Positions 25,902 through 34,464 of a stretch of DNA of 49,474 nucleotides are shown here, piece by piece (position 1 is the stretch's first letter; each line of letters starts with the position of its first letter). Location of the stretch: the NCBI RefSeq assembly GCF_008711465.1, contig NZ_VXKQ01000013.1, positions 1 to 49,474 on the forward strand, given 5' to 3'. The notes under the pieces were generated by a model. That model had not been told where the DNA came from, ran no database searches, and saw nothing but the letters and a program-made list of their open reading frames with translations. The position numbers were made by a program, and so were the translations under genes. The stretch is from Francisella sp. SYW-9 (lineage in GTDB: Bacteria; Pseudomonadota; Gammaproteobacteria; Francisellales; Francisellaceae).

Positions 25902-26779
25902 AATGAACTCCAGTTAATAATTTGATAATCACCATTATTGGTTTTATATAATTGCCCTGGTAAAATTGGTTTTGAGAGATCCTTAGACAATGCAGAAACA
26001 AACTTACCTGCATGATTAATCGTTATAACTTTTCTTTGAATTAAAGGACCTAAGTTATACTGTTTAGCCCAGTTAATAATTTGACTAGTACTAACATCCC
26101 CTACAAAGTAAATGTCTAACTTAACATCACTTAAACTAGCTATCTTTTGGAATAATTTATTAAGGTTTTTATTATTATCATTAATATCTTCTATTAATAC
26201 ATATGAGCCATTTGAGCTAATCATCATCTTTTCAATCTGACTCATAGCTGTACTGATTACAGAATTTTTAGGATGAAAACCATATGAAGTATAATCATAT
26301 GGAATTGCTCCTTTAAGCTTAATAGGAGTTTGCGTTGGAAATTGCTTTTGAGCATCTTTTTGAAACTGCTTTTGGATATACAGTAATCTTTGAGTTGCTT
26401 GATACTCTAATCGAGCATATCTAATAATATATTTATTAGCTTTTGCTTTATCTGATTGCGATAAATAATAATCAGCTAACAAAAAATTAGGATCAACATT
26501 CTTACCAGCATAATACTGACCTGAAAAGCTAGAGGACTTAACTTCTAGATACTTCTTATATTCAGCAGCTGTTAAATAATATTGCTTAGCAATATCTGCT
26601 TGCTGTGCAGCTGATAAATTAGCATAGCTTTTAGCGTTTAAATCATTAAGACTAATGCTCTTTATACTATCTATCTTGATATTATGAGAATTCTCTTGAT
26701 TAAAGTTTGAATACTCAAAATTCTCAGCAAAGCTTAAACCACAACAACAAACTAATAAAAATATACTTCTTATAAACAT
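25898..26779 (-). CDS. TIGR03759 (PFL_4693) conjugative element protein
   Basis: A 293-residue exported protein: signal peptide to about 18, then LTAAEYKKYLEVKSS and LLADYYLSQSDKAKANKY, the family's characteristic helical region, and a C-terminal thioredoxin-like half (LDIYFVGDVSTSQIINWAKQ). First gene of the T4SS block proper and overlapping the last pilus-type gene by ten bases, so the pilus and T4SS genes form one transcript. Confidence 0.82.
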   Translation of the reverse strand: MFIRSIFLLVCCCGLSFAENFEYSNFNQENSHNIKIDSIKSISLNDLNAKSYANLSAAQQADIAKQYYLTAAEYKKYLEVKSSSFSGQYYAGKNVDPNFLLADYYLSQSDKAKANKYIIRYARLEYQATQRLLYIQKQFQKDAQKQFPTQTPIKLKGAIPYDYTSYGFHPKNSVISTAMSQIEKMMISSNGSYVLIEDINDNNKNLNKLFQKIASLSDVKLDIYFVGDVSTSQIINWAKQYNLGPLIQRKVITINHAGKFVSALSKDLSKPILPGQLYKTNNGDYQIINWSSL

Positions 26780-27423
26780 TGCTTGTTAATCCCTACGTTA
26801 TTCTTAAAACTCACACAATCATGATCATCAATAGCCAACAAATCCCAACCATCATAGCTTTGACCAACACTCATACTTATGTTTTGATTAAGCTTCCTAT
26901 CATGAACATCAACTATTTGTGATCCATTAATCCACACAATTGAACTAATATAAAAATCATTATTTGATACTGTTACAGGTGTTTGTTGAATACTTTTTGT
27001 GACTGATTTAGTTAATAAATCAATCTTATTATTTAACTTAGATAGAGCATCTGAAAACTCTTTAGTATAGTTTTTTTGCTCATTAGCTAAACTTTGATTA
27101 TTTTGATTAATACTAGAGATTAAATCCTTTAAATTATCCTTAGTAATTAAATTACCCTTTTGAGCATTTAACTTATCTATTAAAAGCTCATTTTGCTGTG
27201 TTTGTTGATTAACTATATGTGAGAAACCACTTAGTAATTCTTTGCTGTTATCCTTTGGTTGATGCATAACAACTTTAGGAGTTTCTTTTTTTGTTAAGTA
27301 TGTGTTTAAAGCATATACTCCAGAGATAGCTATAACTGCAATCAATGTAATTACAAAACCAACTATAAGTATAGGCTTGAATTTAGATTTATTAATTAAT
27401 GATTTCTTAATTATTTCACTCAT
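26770..27423 (-). CDS. Bitopic membrane protein with PilP/GspC-like C terminus
   Basis: A 217-residue protein: basic N terminus, one membrane helix (about 18-40), a Gln/Asn-rich coiled coil (about 65-145), and a compact beta C terminus (DFYISSIVWINGSQIVDV; MSVGQSYDGWDLLAIDD). The last part resembles the PilP/GspC homology region that touches secretins. It may be an inner-membrane connector to PilL or the secretin. No firm family. Confidence 0.65.
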   Translation of the reverse strand: MSEIIKKSLINKSKFKPILIVGFVITLIAVIAISGVYALNTYLTKKETPKVVMHQPKDNSKELLSGFSHIVNQQTQQNELLIDKLNAQKGNLITKDNLKDLISSINQNNQSLANEQKNYTKEFSDALSKLNNKIDLLTKSVTKSIQQTPVTVSNNDFYISSIVWINGSQIVDVHDRKLNQNISMSVGQSYDGWDLLAIDDHDCVSFKNNVGINKQCL

Positions 27424-27425
27424 AT

Positions 27426-27953
27426 TTAATTACCTAAGTTTAAATATATTGCTAAAACCTTACTCTTAATTTTGAAATTAATTTGACGAGTAATTGGATC
27501 TAAGACCACATTAAAGTTATTTCCTGTTAGAGCTTCTAAAGCTTGCTTTAAAGTAGCATTTTCAATAGTTCTTTGAGTTGTAGGTAGCTTATTTTTAAGC
27601 ATCTGTTTTGTATATCTATCTTGATATTGAGAATCTATTAAAACTAAGCCTGAATTTTGTAATAATTGCTTTATAGCATCTGCTACTGTTAGCACACTTG
27701 GGGAAAATCTGATCGATATATTTTGCGATAACAGATCAACATGATTTAAAGGTATATACTCTTTTTGTGTAACATATCTACTAACTCTTATATTAGGCGT
27801 ATTTTCTATGTGATTTGTAGCTGGTACTACTAATGAAGGTGTTATGCTCTTAGTCTGAACTTGTGGTTTATCTGAAAACATACCAAACAAACTAAAAGCA
27901 TTTGCTAAGTTATAAGATATTAAAAATGTAAAAAGTATAATTATTCTTAACAT
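27426..27953 (-). CDS. pilL: PilL N-terminal-domain protein (TIGR03748)
   Basis: A 175-residue exported protein, signal peptide to about 19. The body contains RYVTQKEYIPLNHVDLLSQN, then SVLTVADAIKQLLQNSGLVL and the NATLKQALEALTG strand-helix, the secretin-N0-like fold of PilL in PFGI-1-type elements. Probably a periplasmic or outer-membrane partner of the PilN secretin. It is clearly related to the N-terminal domain of the protein at 36042-36932. Confidence 0.8.
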   Translation of the reverse strand: MLRIIILFTFLISYNLANAFSLFGMFSDKPQVQTKSITPSLVVPATNHIENTPNIRVSRYVTQKEYIPLNHVDLLSQNISIRFSPSVLTVADAIKQLLQNSGLVLIDSQYQDRYTKQMLKNKLPTTQRTIENATLKQALEALTGNNFNVVLDPITRQINFKIKSKVLAIYLNLGN

Positions 27954-27961
27954 ATCACCCT

Positions 27962-29212
27962 CTAATCATGCTTAATTATGTACATCAAAGCTATATTCTT
28001 TGGTCTATCTTCTTTAGCTGTTGGTACCACCCTTGCAGCATTAAAATACATTCTTGTATAAGATGGATAAGCTACCTGACCATTTACATATGTGCTGCCA
28101 GTACTTCCACCAGCAGGTGAAAATGGACCTGCGTTAGCTCCACCAAATCCTCCGACTGCTCCATTAGATGAAGTAAAAGAACCAGAGATATTTCTAATTG
28201 CATCACCTTGTGATGATCCTAAAACACGACCTGGATCAACCCCTTTGCCATGATCCCAACCACGGATAAATTGACCTCTTAAATCAGGCAATTTACTTGA
28301 TCCTAAAGCTTTATATAGATCAGGATATTTTGATGTATCAAATACAGCTCCGTTACACTCAAAGAAACCATCTGGAACTGTAGCTCCAACATAGGCAACC
28401 ACTGAACCAACAGGCATTGAGTTAAGTAATGAACTTAACTTCTTATCACCCATTGAATGAATAGTTAAATCATTAACTACAACATTGGAATTACCCTTAA
28501 CTCCTGATTGATTACCTATGAAGATATTTTGTCCATCATTGGTAATCTTAGATAAATACTTGATCATCCTGTGATCTGCATTAAGTTTGGAATTAAACTG
28601 CAATGCGTTTAGCATTTTGTTTGAGCCATCTACTCTAAGATAGATATTTGAGTTATTTTGATTAGCTACAACATTAGCTGTCACTGTAGAATGCCTTGTA
28701 TCTAAAGAATACTTAACAGAAGCTGATAGATATTGTCCCCCAGAAAAAGCCTTTGTAGTCTCAGCTGATGCTAATACTGCTCCTGCTAAATATGATATTG
28801 GTTGATAATGTCCTGTTTGAGTATTATATATCCCTATAGGATCAGTAGTAATTGAGGCTAATCTAACATCAGGATTAGTTGCACTATTTGTAACAGTTAT
28901 AGCTAAACCACCATCTGATAATCCTTTATCTAAAGTAAAGCCACAAGGTAGATAATCATCATCTGCTCTACCGCCACAATTACGATTAATTAAATCTGTA
29001 ATTGTGTAGTGACCAGCATTAAAGCTTTGATCAAAAGATAATCTTTTCTCTAAGCCATCAACTACCATAGAGATTTGTAAACCTAGCCTTGATGCTGACT
29101 CTTGAAGCTTTGTATAATGAAGATGCTTATAGTAGATAACTACTATGAAGCTTAATATCACTATTAATAATAAAGCTCCTATAACTGCATTACCTTTTTG
29201 TTTTTTAAGCAT
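27962..29212 (-). CDS. pilV: PilV-type pilus tip adhesin with phage tail-collar C terminus
   Basis: A 416-residue minor pilin. The prepilin-like N terminus (KKQKGNAVIGALLLIVILSF) is followed by the PilV body and, from about 265, a tail-collar domain (MPVGSVVAYVGATVPDGFF; KLPDLRGQFIRGWDHGKGVD) as in phage fibres. The C terminus of PilV determines recipient-surface recognition in IncI plasmids; here there is one fixed version, no shufflon segment and no adjacent recombinase. The start at 29212 has AAGGAG at seven bases. Confidence 0.85.
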   Translation of the reverse strand: MLKKQKGNAVIGALLLIVILSFIVVIYYKHLHYTKLQESASRLGLQISMVVDGLEKRLSFDQSFNAGHYTITDLINRNCGGRADDDYLPCGFTLDKGLSDGGLAITVTNSATNPDVRLASITTDPIGIYNTQTGHYQPISYLAGAVLASAETTKAFSGGQYLSASVKYSLDTRHSTVTANVVANQNNSNIYLRVDGSNKMLNALQFNSKLNADHRMIKYLSKITNDGQNIFIGNQSGVKGNSNVVVNDLTIHSMGDKKLSSLLNSMPVGSVVAYVGATVPDGFFECNGAVFDTSKYPDLYKALGSSKLPDLRGQFIRGWDHGKGVDPGRVLGSSQGDAIRNISGSFTSSNGAVGGFGGANAGPFSPAGGSTGSTYVNGQVAYPSYTRMYFNAARVVPTAKEDRPKNIALMYIIKHD

Positions 29213-29223
29213 CTTCATACTCC

Positions 29224-29760
29224 TTAAAATGTTATGTTTATTGCCGCTGGATCATTAGCTGCACAGGCTGTTGCTAATCCTGCTGGATCATTAACAGCTG
29301 CACCATTAACAGTTATAGAGTTACGATTGTTATTTAAAAACATTGAAGCAACCCCAGCACATGAATCTTGAGGTACATCAGCCATTTCAATAATATAATT
29401 TGTAGGTTGAGCTCCAGGTAATACAGTTACTATTGAATTATGGTCTCCTGAATACCATGGTGAAGCTATATTAGCTCCTACAACATCAGTTTTATCTGGA
29501 ATACCAGCATCAATAACTGCTTGTGTTGTAATAGCTGAAAAATCATGGGAGTTAACATACAAAGAATCAATCCCTGTAGATATATCTTGAAATTGAGTTT
29601 GAGCTTCTCCAACTTTAATCTTAGTCATCACATGGTTATATGTCTCAAAAGCGAGAATAATTATGATTGCAGAGGCTACTATACCTAGTAAAACAGTCAT
29701 TATCCCAAAGCCTTGTTGTTTCTTAATGTTTGATAGTTTTCTATTTGTTGTTTTCATATT
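29224..29760 (-). CDS. pilS: PilS major type IVb prepilin
   Basis: A 178-residue prepilin. A basic leader precedes the predicted processing site (KKQQG before FGIM), then the hydrophobic stalk helix (about 18-40). Residue 5 of the mature chain is Thr instead of the usual Glu. Two Cys in the C-terminal half (DSCAGV, TACAAN) could form the pilin disulfide loop. No prepilin peptidase gene is in the window. The ATG at 29760 has AAAGGAG in front; a longer frame overlaps pilR. Confidence 0.85.
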   Translation of the reverse strand, partial: NMKTTNRKLSNIKKQQGFGIMTVLLGIVASAIIIILAFETYNHVMTKIKVGEAQTQFQDISTGIDSLYVNSHDFSAITTQAVIDAGIPDKTDVVGANIASPWYSGDHNSIVTVLPGAQPTNYIIEMADVPQDSCAGVASMFLNNNRNSITVNGAAVNDPAGLATACAANDPAAINITF

Positions 29761-29770
29761 GTTCTCTCCT

Positions 29771-30880
29771 TTAAATACTAAATCCAACCTCTGTAATTCC
29801 AACGTAAAACCACAATCCAAAACCAATCACTGTAAATAGCAACACTGTATTGATTGAAGTTAATAATCTTTTGATAGATCTAATCTGCATATCAACTGAC
29901 CTATCAGTTAAACTAGCTATACCTTCAGATAAAGCATGAGCTTCATCTAATATCTCTATATATATTTGTGTAGATTGCATAAATAAATTAATCCCAGCTA
30001 AAGCTTCTCCTGGACGATCGCCCAAAGAAATACGCTGGAATATACATTCTAGATACTCAGACAAATACTTTGATGTATTGTGCTGGATCTTATGTATAGC
30101 ACTGAAAAAGTCATCGCCAGCTTGTAAAAGTAAGCTTAACGATATTAAAAAACTTGTAGCTGTAAGCTGTTTGTAGATGTTATAAGGAGGTATCTTATCT
30201 AATACCTTTCTAACAACTCCTCTTAGAGAAGGTAAAGAATAAGCAATTGCTATAATAGCTATAATCAATACCAAGATTAAAATATATAAGTTACTAGCAA
30301 AGAAATGACAGAACTCATATAAGCCATAAGTACTACTTGGTAGCTTATCAAGTGGCTTAATAGTTAATAATATTGGGAATATATAAGCATTAGCCATAAA
30401 GATTAATATAACCAATAATAACAAAGCAGCTATAGATGGAAAAAACATCTTAGATACTTCAATCTTAAGATGATTAAACTTAGCAATAATTTGAGTTACC
30501 TTATCTAAAGCTGTATTAACTTTTCTTGAATCAACTGAAAGTATAACTAAATCACTTCCTGGAACTAATCCTTCTAATAACTCAGCTAAAGATAATGTTC
30601 CATATCCTGCTGATATACGATAGATCATATCATCTAATATTTGCCTTTGAATCCAAAATGTCTTAAATATAGTCTTATGAGATTGATATTTAGATTTCAT
30701 TAAGACCAAAGCATCATACATAGCTATATCAGCTTTGAGTAATGCCAATAACTGCTCATAAAAGTTAATCCTAACAAATGAGAAAAAGCATAATCTTAAA
30801 AACAATAGCTTGTACTTCGAGTACATACTATTTGATACATTTGCTTTAGATTTAAATTTAGCTAATAAACTATTAAACAA
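29771..30880 (-). CDS. pilR: PilR, type IV pilus inner-membrane platform protein (GspF family)
   Basis: About 369 residues with the two-lobed GspF/PilC architecture: a cytosolic helical domain, then membrane segments near 165-190 and 215-235, a second cytosolic domain and a final helix near 345-365. It couples the PilQ ATPase to pilin polymerisation. There is no ATG at the start: a TTG at 30880 lies six bases after GGAG and is my choice; a TTG at 30892 overlaps that site. The odd start may lower expression. Confidence 0.82.
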   Translation of the reverse strand: MFNSLLAKFKSKANVSNSMYSKYKLLFLRLCFFSFVRINFYEQLLALLKADIAMYDALVLMKSKYQSHKTIFKTFWIQRQILDDMIYRISAGYGTLSLAELLEGLVPGSDLVILSVDSRKVNTALDKVTQIIAKFNHLKIEVSKMFFPSIAALLLLVILIFMANAYIFPILLTIKPLDKLPSSTYGLYEFCHFFASNLYILILVLIIAIIAIAYSLPSLRGVVRKVLDKIPPYNIYKQLTATSFLISLSLLLQAGDDFFSAIHKIQHNTSKYLSEYLECIFQRISLGDRPGEALAGINLFMQSTQIYIEILDEAHALSEGIASLTDRSVDMQIRSIKRLLTSINTVLLFTVIGFGLWFYVGITEVGFSI

Positions 30881-30936
30881 AACAATCTCCAATTAATTTT
30901 GAATTAATAAAAACTTTGCTATAATAATCCCTGTTG

Positions 30937-30992
30937 TTATTGGGAAACATACAAGGTGAGGTATCAGGTTTCCTTTGAATAATTCCCAATAA
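30937..30992. repeat. Inverted repeat in the pilQ-pilR gap
   Basis: Perfect 10-bp arms TTATTGGGAA (30937-30946) and TTCCCAATAA (30983-30992) enclose a 36-nt loop in the only sizeable gap of the pilus operon (about 125 bases). It has no T-run immediately downstream on the coding strand. It may be an attenuator, an RNA processing or stabilising element, or a small-element remnant. Confidence 0.5.
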
Positions 30993-31005
30993 TGACAAAT
31001 TACTT

Positions 31006-32751
31006 TTATTCATTTTCACTAATCCCCCAATCAACATCTTTGAATACTTGAGGATAAAAAGCCTTATCTATATAAGCATAAAAGCCTTCATCTGCTAATG
31101 AACAAACTTTATCCTCATAAGCTGTAGGACATATTTGACCTTTAAGAATCTTCTCTAAGCCATGTTCTTGATATGTAATCCCACCATCTTTACGCCATAA
31201 TCTATAGGCTTCATTGAAATTACCCTCTCTAAGCGCAGCTAATATAGCTATGGTAGGCTCTACTATCTCCGCTATAAGTGTTCTACCAACCACTCCAAAG
31301 TTACAGTGATCACATCCTTTGGTATTAATTAGTTTTACGTTGCTTAATAATGAATTATCTAATTGATACTTTTGAATTAGTTTCGTAAGACGCTCTTTCA
31401 GCCCTTTATCACTATCAATAGTATTTGCACAATGACTACAAGGTACTTTGACTAATGTTTGGTATACCAAAGCCAATAAGAAATTAGGCTCTGTTAATAC
31501 TTCCTTATCCATTCCCAAATTATGAAAACGATTAAATATCTTAAGTGCTGATTGAGCATGGACCGTAGTTAAAACAATATTATCTGATTGAACTAACTGG
31601 ATAGCTAACTGTGCTACATTCTTACCTCTAATTTCCCCTAAAACAACAGCATTTGTATCCATCCTTAATAGAGATTGAACTTGAGAATTAAAATATGATT
31701 CTTCTTGTTCTTGAGTACGTGAGTTATCTCTTTTGTACTCAACCTGCATTGCCCCAACTATCTTATATTCAACAGGTGATTCAAATGTCACTAACTTCTT
31801 AGTTACAACACCAGCATGAGTTGCTCTATGAATATAATCAGTACATATTGAATGAATTGTTAAAGATTTACCTGATCCAACACGGCCTGCTAATACAACT
31901 AAGCCATTAGGTTGACCTGATGCTTTTATTAATATTTTTAAATGTGCTTTGGAATAACCTAAAGTCTCTAATGGCTTATGGAAATCTTCATCTATAAGCC
32001 TCATTGTCACATCAAATGAAGCTTTCTTACCAGCAGGATATATTGGCTTTGATATAAATCTTAAATTGTAAGGTTTGTTATTAATAACCTTATGAATACC
32101 TGTTTCATGAGTTAAATTAGGAGAATATGACTGATCTTTAGAATCCACTGATGCTAACTGGTTATAAGCTGATGATATAAGCCTAGACATATCTGAATAT
32201 GTATAACGATCAAGCTCAATCAAATCACCGTTAACTCTAGCTTTAACTATCGCTGTTTGACCTATCGCTGTAATATGAATATCAGATGCTCCTAATCTAA
32301 TAGATTTCTCTAAAAGCTTATTAAAATGTAATAACCCTTGTGACTCATCTACCCTATTCTCTTGGATAGCATTCTTATATTTATACTGGTCTTTCGCACT
32401 TTGAATTGATGAGTCTGATGTCTTATGTATTTCATAAGAGATATATGGCTTAATGATTTCCTCAAATCTCATCATTAAACGATTAAAATCATTACTTGAG
32501 ATATTTTCATTAATAAGAAAATAACAAACTCTTAACTGATTATCTGTGTACTGAGCATCAAAAATAATATAGTTAATAGTCCCTGACTTAGTAATACCAG
32601 TCTCAATAACGCTCTCAAAAGTTATACCTTCAACTTGATTAAGTAAATTAATTGATTTGATATCTTCTAAGCTAAACCTACTATCTACTATTTTTTTAGT
32701 AGCCTTTGGAGCCTTAGTTAAAAGTCCTTTGATTGCTTTATTTATTTTCAT
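31006..32751 (-). CDS. pilQ: PilQ, type IV pilus assembly ATPase (GspE/PulE family)
   Basis: A 581-residue hexameric ATPase for pilus extension. An N-terminal domain leads into SDIHITAIGQTAIVKARVNG, then Walker A GRVGSGKS at 289-296, the Asp box FESPVEY, Walker B VVLGEIRG near 370 and the His box TVHA. Two CxxC pairs (CSHC near 437, CDHC near 479) form the zinc-binding element of GspE-type ATPases. Name follows the R64 pil operon, where PilQ is the ATPase and not the secretin. Confidence 0.92.
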   Translation of the reverse strand: MKINKAIKGLLTKAPKATKKIVDSRFSLEDIKSINLLNQVEGITFESVIETGITKSGTINYIIFDAQYTDNQLRVCYFLINENISSNDFNRLMMRFEEIIKPYISYEIHKTSDSSIQSAKDQYKYKNAIQENRVDESQGLLHFNKLLEKSIRLGASDIHITAIGQTAIVKARVNGDLIELDRYTYSDMSRLISSAYNQLASVDSKDQSYSPNLTHETGIHKVINNKPYNLRFISKPIYPAGKKASFDVTMRLIDEDFHKPLETLGYSKAHLKILIKASGQPNGLVVLAGRVGSGKSLTIHSICTDYIHRATHAGVVTKKLVTFESPVEYKIVGAMQVEYKRDNSRTQEQEESYFNSQVQSLLRMDTNAVVLGEIRGKNVAQLAIQLVQSDNIVLTTVHAQSALKIFNRFHNLGMDKEVLTEPNFLLALVYQTLVKVPCSHCANTIDSDKGLKERLTKLIQKYQLDNSLLSNVKLINTKGCDHCNFGVVGRTLIAEIVEPTIAILAALREGNFNEAYRLWRKDGGITYQEHGLEKILKGQICPTAYEDKVCSLADEGFYAYIDKAFYPQVFKDVDWGISENE

Positions 32752-32753
32752 AA

Positions 32754-33155
32754 TTAACTCACAAAATATTGACTAACTTCATTAGTCTTTGTATTTAAAA
32801 CAGTGATACTTTTGTTATTAATCTCTTTTAAAATAAGGTCATTGCCTAATTTATCATTTGGCTTATACTTTTGAGTCTTACCATTAATATCAATAACTGC
32901 TGAGGCTTTGTTATTAAACATAGATGTACTAATAACCTTGATACTCTTCTTAGTATTACTATTTGATTTGCCTGTAAGCTCTGCTATTTGATTTTCAAGC
33001 TTAATGTTCTCAAGCTTTAATTTGTTAATTGAGACAGACATGTTTGCTAATGCTTGTTGTACTTCAAGATCACTATAAGTAGATGCAACATCTGTATTAG
33101 CATAACCACCTACTACAAATCCCATACAAGCTATTACCATTAATAACCTATTCAT
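32754..33155 (-). CDS. pilP: PilP-like pilus protein
   Basis: A 133-residue exported protein: signal peptide to about 19 (VGGYANT), a short coiled coil (NKLKLENIKLENQIAEL) and a beta C-terminal domain (SMFNNKASAVIDINGKTQKY; SITVLNTKTNEVSQYF). Matches R64 PilP in size, order and fold; probably connects inner membrane and secretin. The ATG at 33155 overlaps the end of pilO and has AAAGGAG upstream. Confidence 0.8.
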   Translation of the reverse strand: MNRLLMVIACMGFVVGGYANTDVASTYSDLEVQQALANMSVSINKLKLENIKLENQIAELTGKSNSNTKKSIKVISTSMFNNKASAVIDINGKTQKYKPNDKLGNDLILKEINNKSITVLNTKTNEVSQYFVS

Positions 33156-34464
33156 AAATTGCTCCTTTAAATATCCACGAACTTGTGAAACTATTGCCAA
33201 ACTTACCTATTAGTGAACTAACAACTAAGTTTTCATCATTTTTAACTACTGAAATTAAACGCTGTAAAGTAGGCGCATCGATATTGCTTATATTGATTAC
33301 CTGTTTTGAATACTTAGCATTAACCGCTTTTAAATCTGATAATCTATAATTAAAGAAGTTACTTTGAATAGCAGCTATAGTTTCTATAGCTTGTGAGGTA
33401 TTAATACTGGATTTAATATCTCTTTGAGTTAGAGCTTTGAATTTAGAATTATCTTCATCTAAATTGAAAGTTAACTGCATAATCTCATCATTTTTTGAAA
33501 ACTGGATACTTGGATTTTGAAAATTATATTTTTCTATAAAATCAGAGGCTTTTGCCTTAGCATTAATAATATTTCCTAACTCTTTTTTATATTGAATCTC
33601 AACTAAGTTAGGATATGCTGAACTATAGGTAATACTTTGTATTTTCCAACCAGCAATCATTACAGGTAAACTATGCAATAAGTGATTAATTGAATTAAGT
33701 ATCAAACCAGCATTATTAGTTTGGATATCTTTAAGCACGACTGTCTCAGCTGACACTTTAGGTTTTACTTTAACAACCTTTTTAATAGTAGCTTTTTTGT
33801 GAGAGTGATTATGATAACTAAATACCACTCCAGAGATAGCTAATATTAATATCAGCCCACCTACCAAAGCATATTTTGCATAATGATTATGTAATTTTTT
33901 AATAAGATATTTATGTGATACTTTATTTGAAACTAGCTCCTCTAATAATCTTATTTTTACATTTGGAATATTAAGTGATTGCTCATCAATTAAATCAACA
34001 AAAATACTTGTATTATTAGTTTTGGTATATGATTTAATTAATAGCTCAAGCTCTTCTTGTTTAACAATTTGATCACCGTTAAATTGTAGTTGTACTTTTT
34101 CAGTTGTAATACTTATATTTGATAAAACTTCCCTATTATTAAAAATACAGATCCAGTATTGCTTATAAGCAATATCACTGTTATTTTCCATAATTAGTTT
34201 ATCTGTGATAAATATTCCTGATTGAAGCTTATTAGCTACTAAAGCAGCTAAAGAATAACAAGACGACTCTGTCTTATCTGTTAAACATGCTAATGTCTTT
34301 TTAACTTTAAAGCCTTTGTCATTAGTAAGATGTCTAGTAAAAGACAAACCATAGTTTAACTTTAAAAAATTAGCTTTCTTTTCTAACTCTTTAACTGAGT
34401 TAAAATCATACCAAGTTAAATTAATTACAAATAACTTACCTTGAAGCTTAACTATCTTAGCCAT
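33148..34464 (-). CDS. pilO: PilO-like pilus biogenesis protein
   Basis: A 438-residue bitopic membrane protein. The N-terminal half is cytosolic (KLQGKLFVINLTWYDF at the start), a single membrane helix lies at about 204-222 (YALVGGLILILAISGVVF), and a periplasmic part follows. This is the PilO2/PilO arrangement of IncI-type pili, bridging the ATPase platform and secretin. Start within the 3' end of pilN, with AGGTG at seven bases. Confidence 0.83.
   Translation of the reverse strand: MAKIVKLQGKLFVINLTWYDFNSVKELEKKANFLKLNYGLSFTRHLTNDKGFKVKKTLACLTDKTESSCYSLAALVANKLQSGIFITDKLIMENNSDIAYKQYWICIFNNREVLSNISITTEKVQLQFNGDQIVKQEELELLIKSYTKTNNTSIFVDLIDEQSLNIPNVKIRLLEELVSNKVSHKYLIKKLHNHYAKYALVGGLILILAISGVVFSYHNHSHKKATIKKVVKVKPKVSAETVVLKDIQTNNAGLILNSINHLLHSLPVMIAGWKIQSITYSSAYPNLVEIQYKKELGNIINAKAKASDFIEKYNFQNPSIQFSKNDEIMQLTFNLDEDNSKFKALTQRDIKSSINTSQAIETIAAIQSNFFNYRLSDLKAVNAKYSKQVINISNIDAPTLQRLISVVKNDENLVVSSLIGKFGNSFTSSWIFKGAIYE

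Noticed and set aside
27962-29212. Possible shufflon at the pilV 3' end
   Set aside because: No repeated inverted recombination sites, no alternative C-terminal segments and no adjacent tyrosine recombinase; the next gene follows within nine bases.
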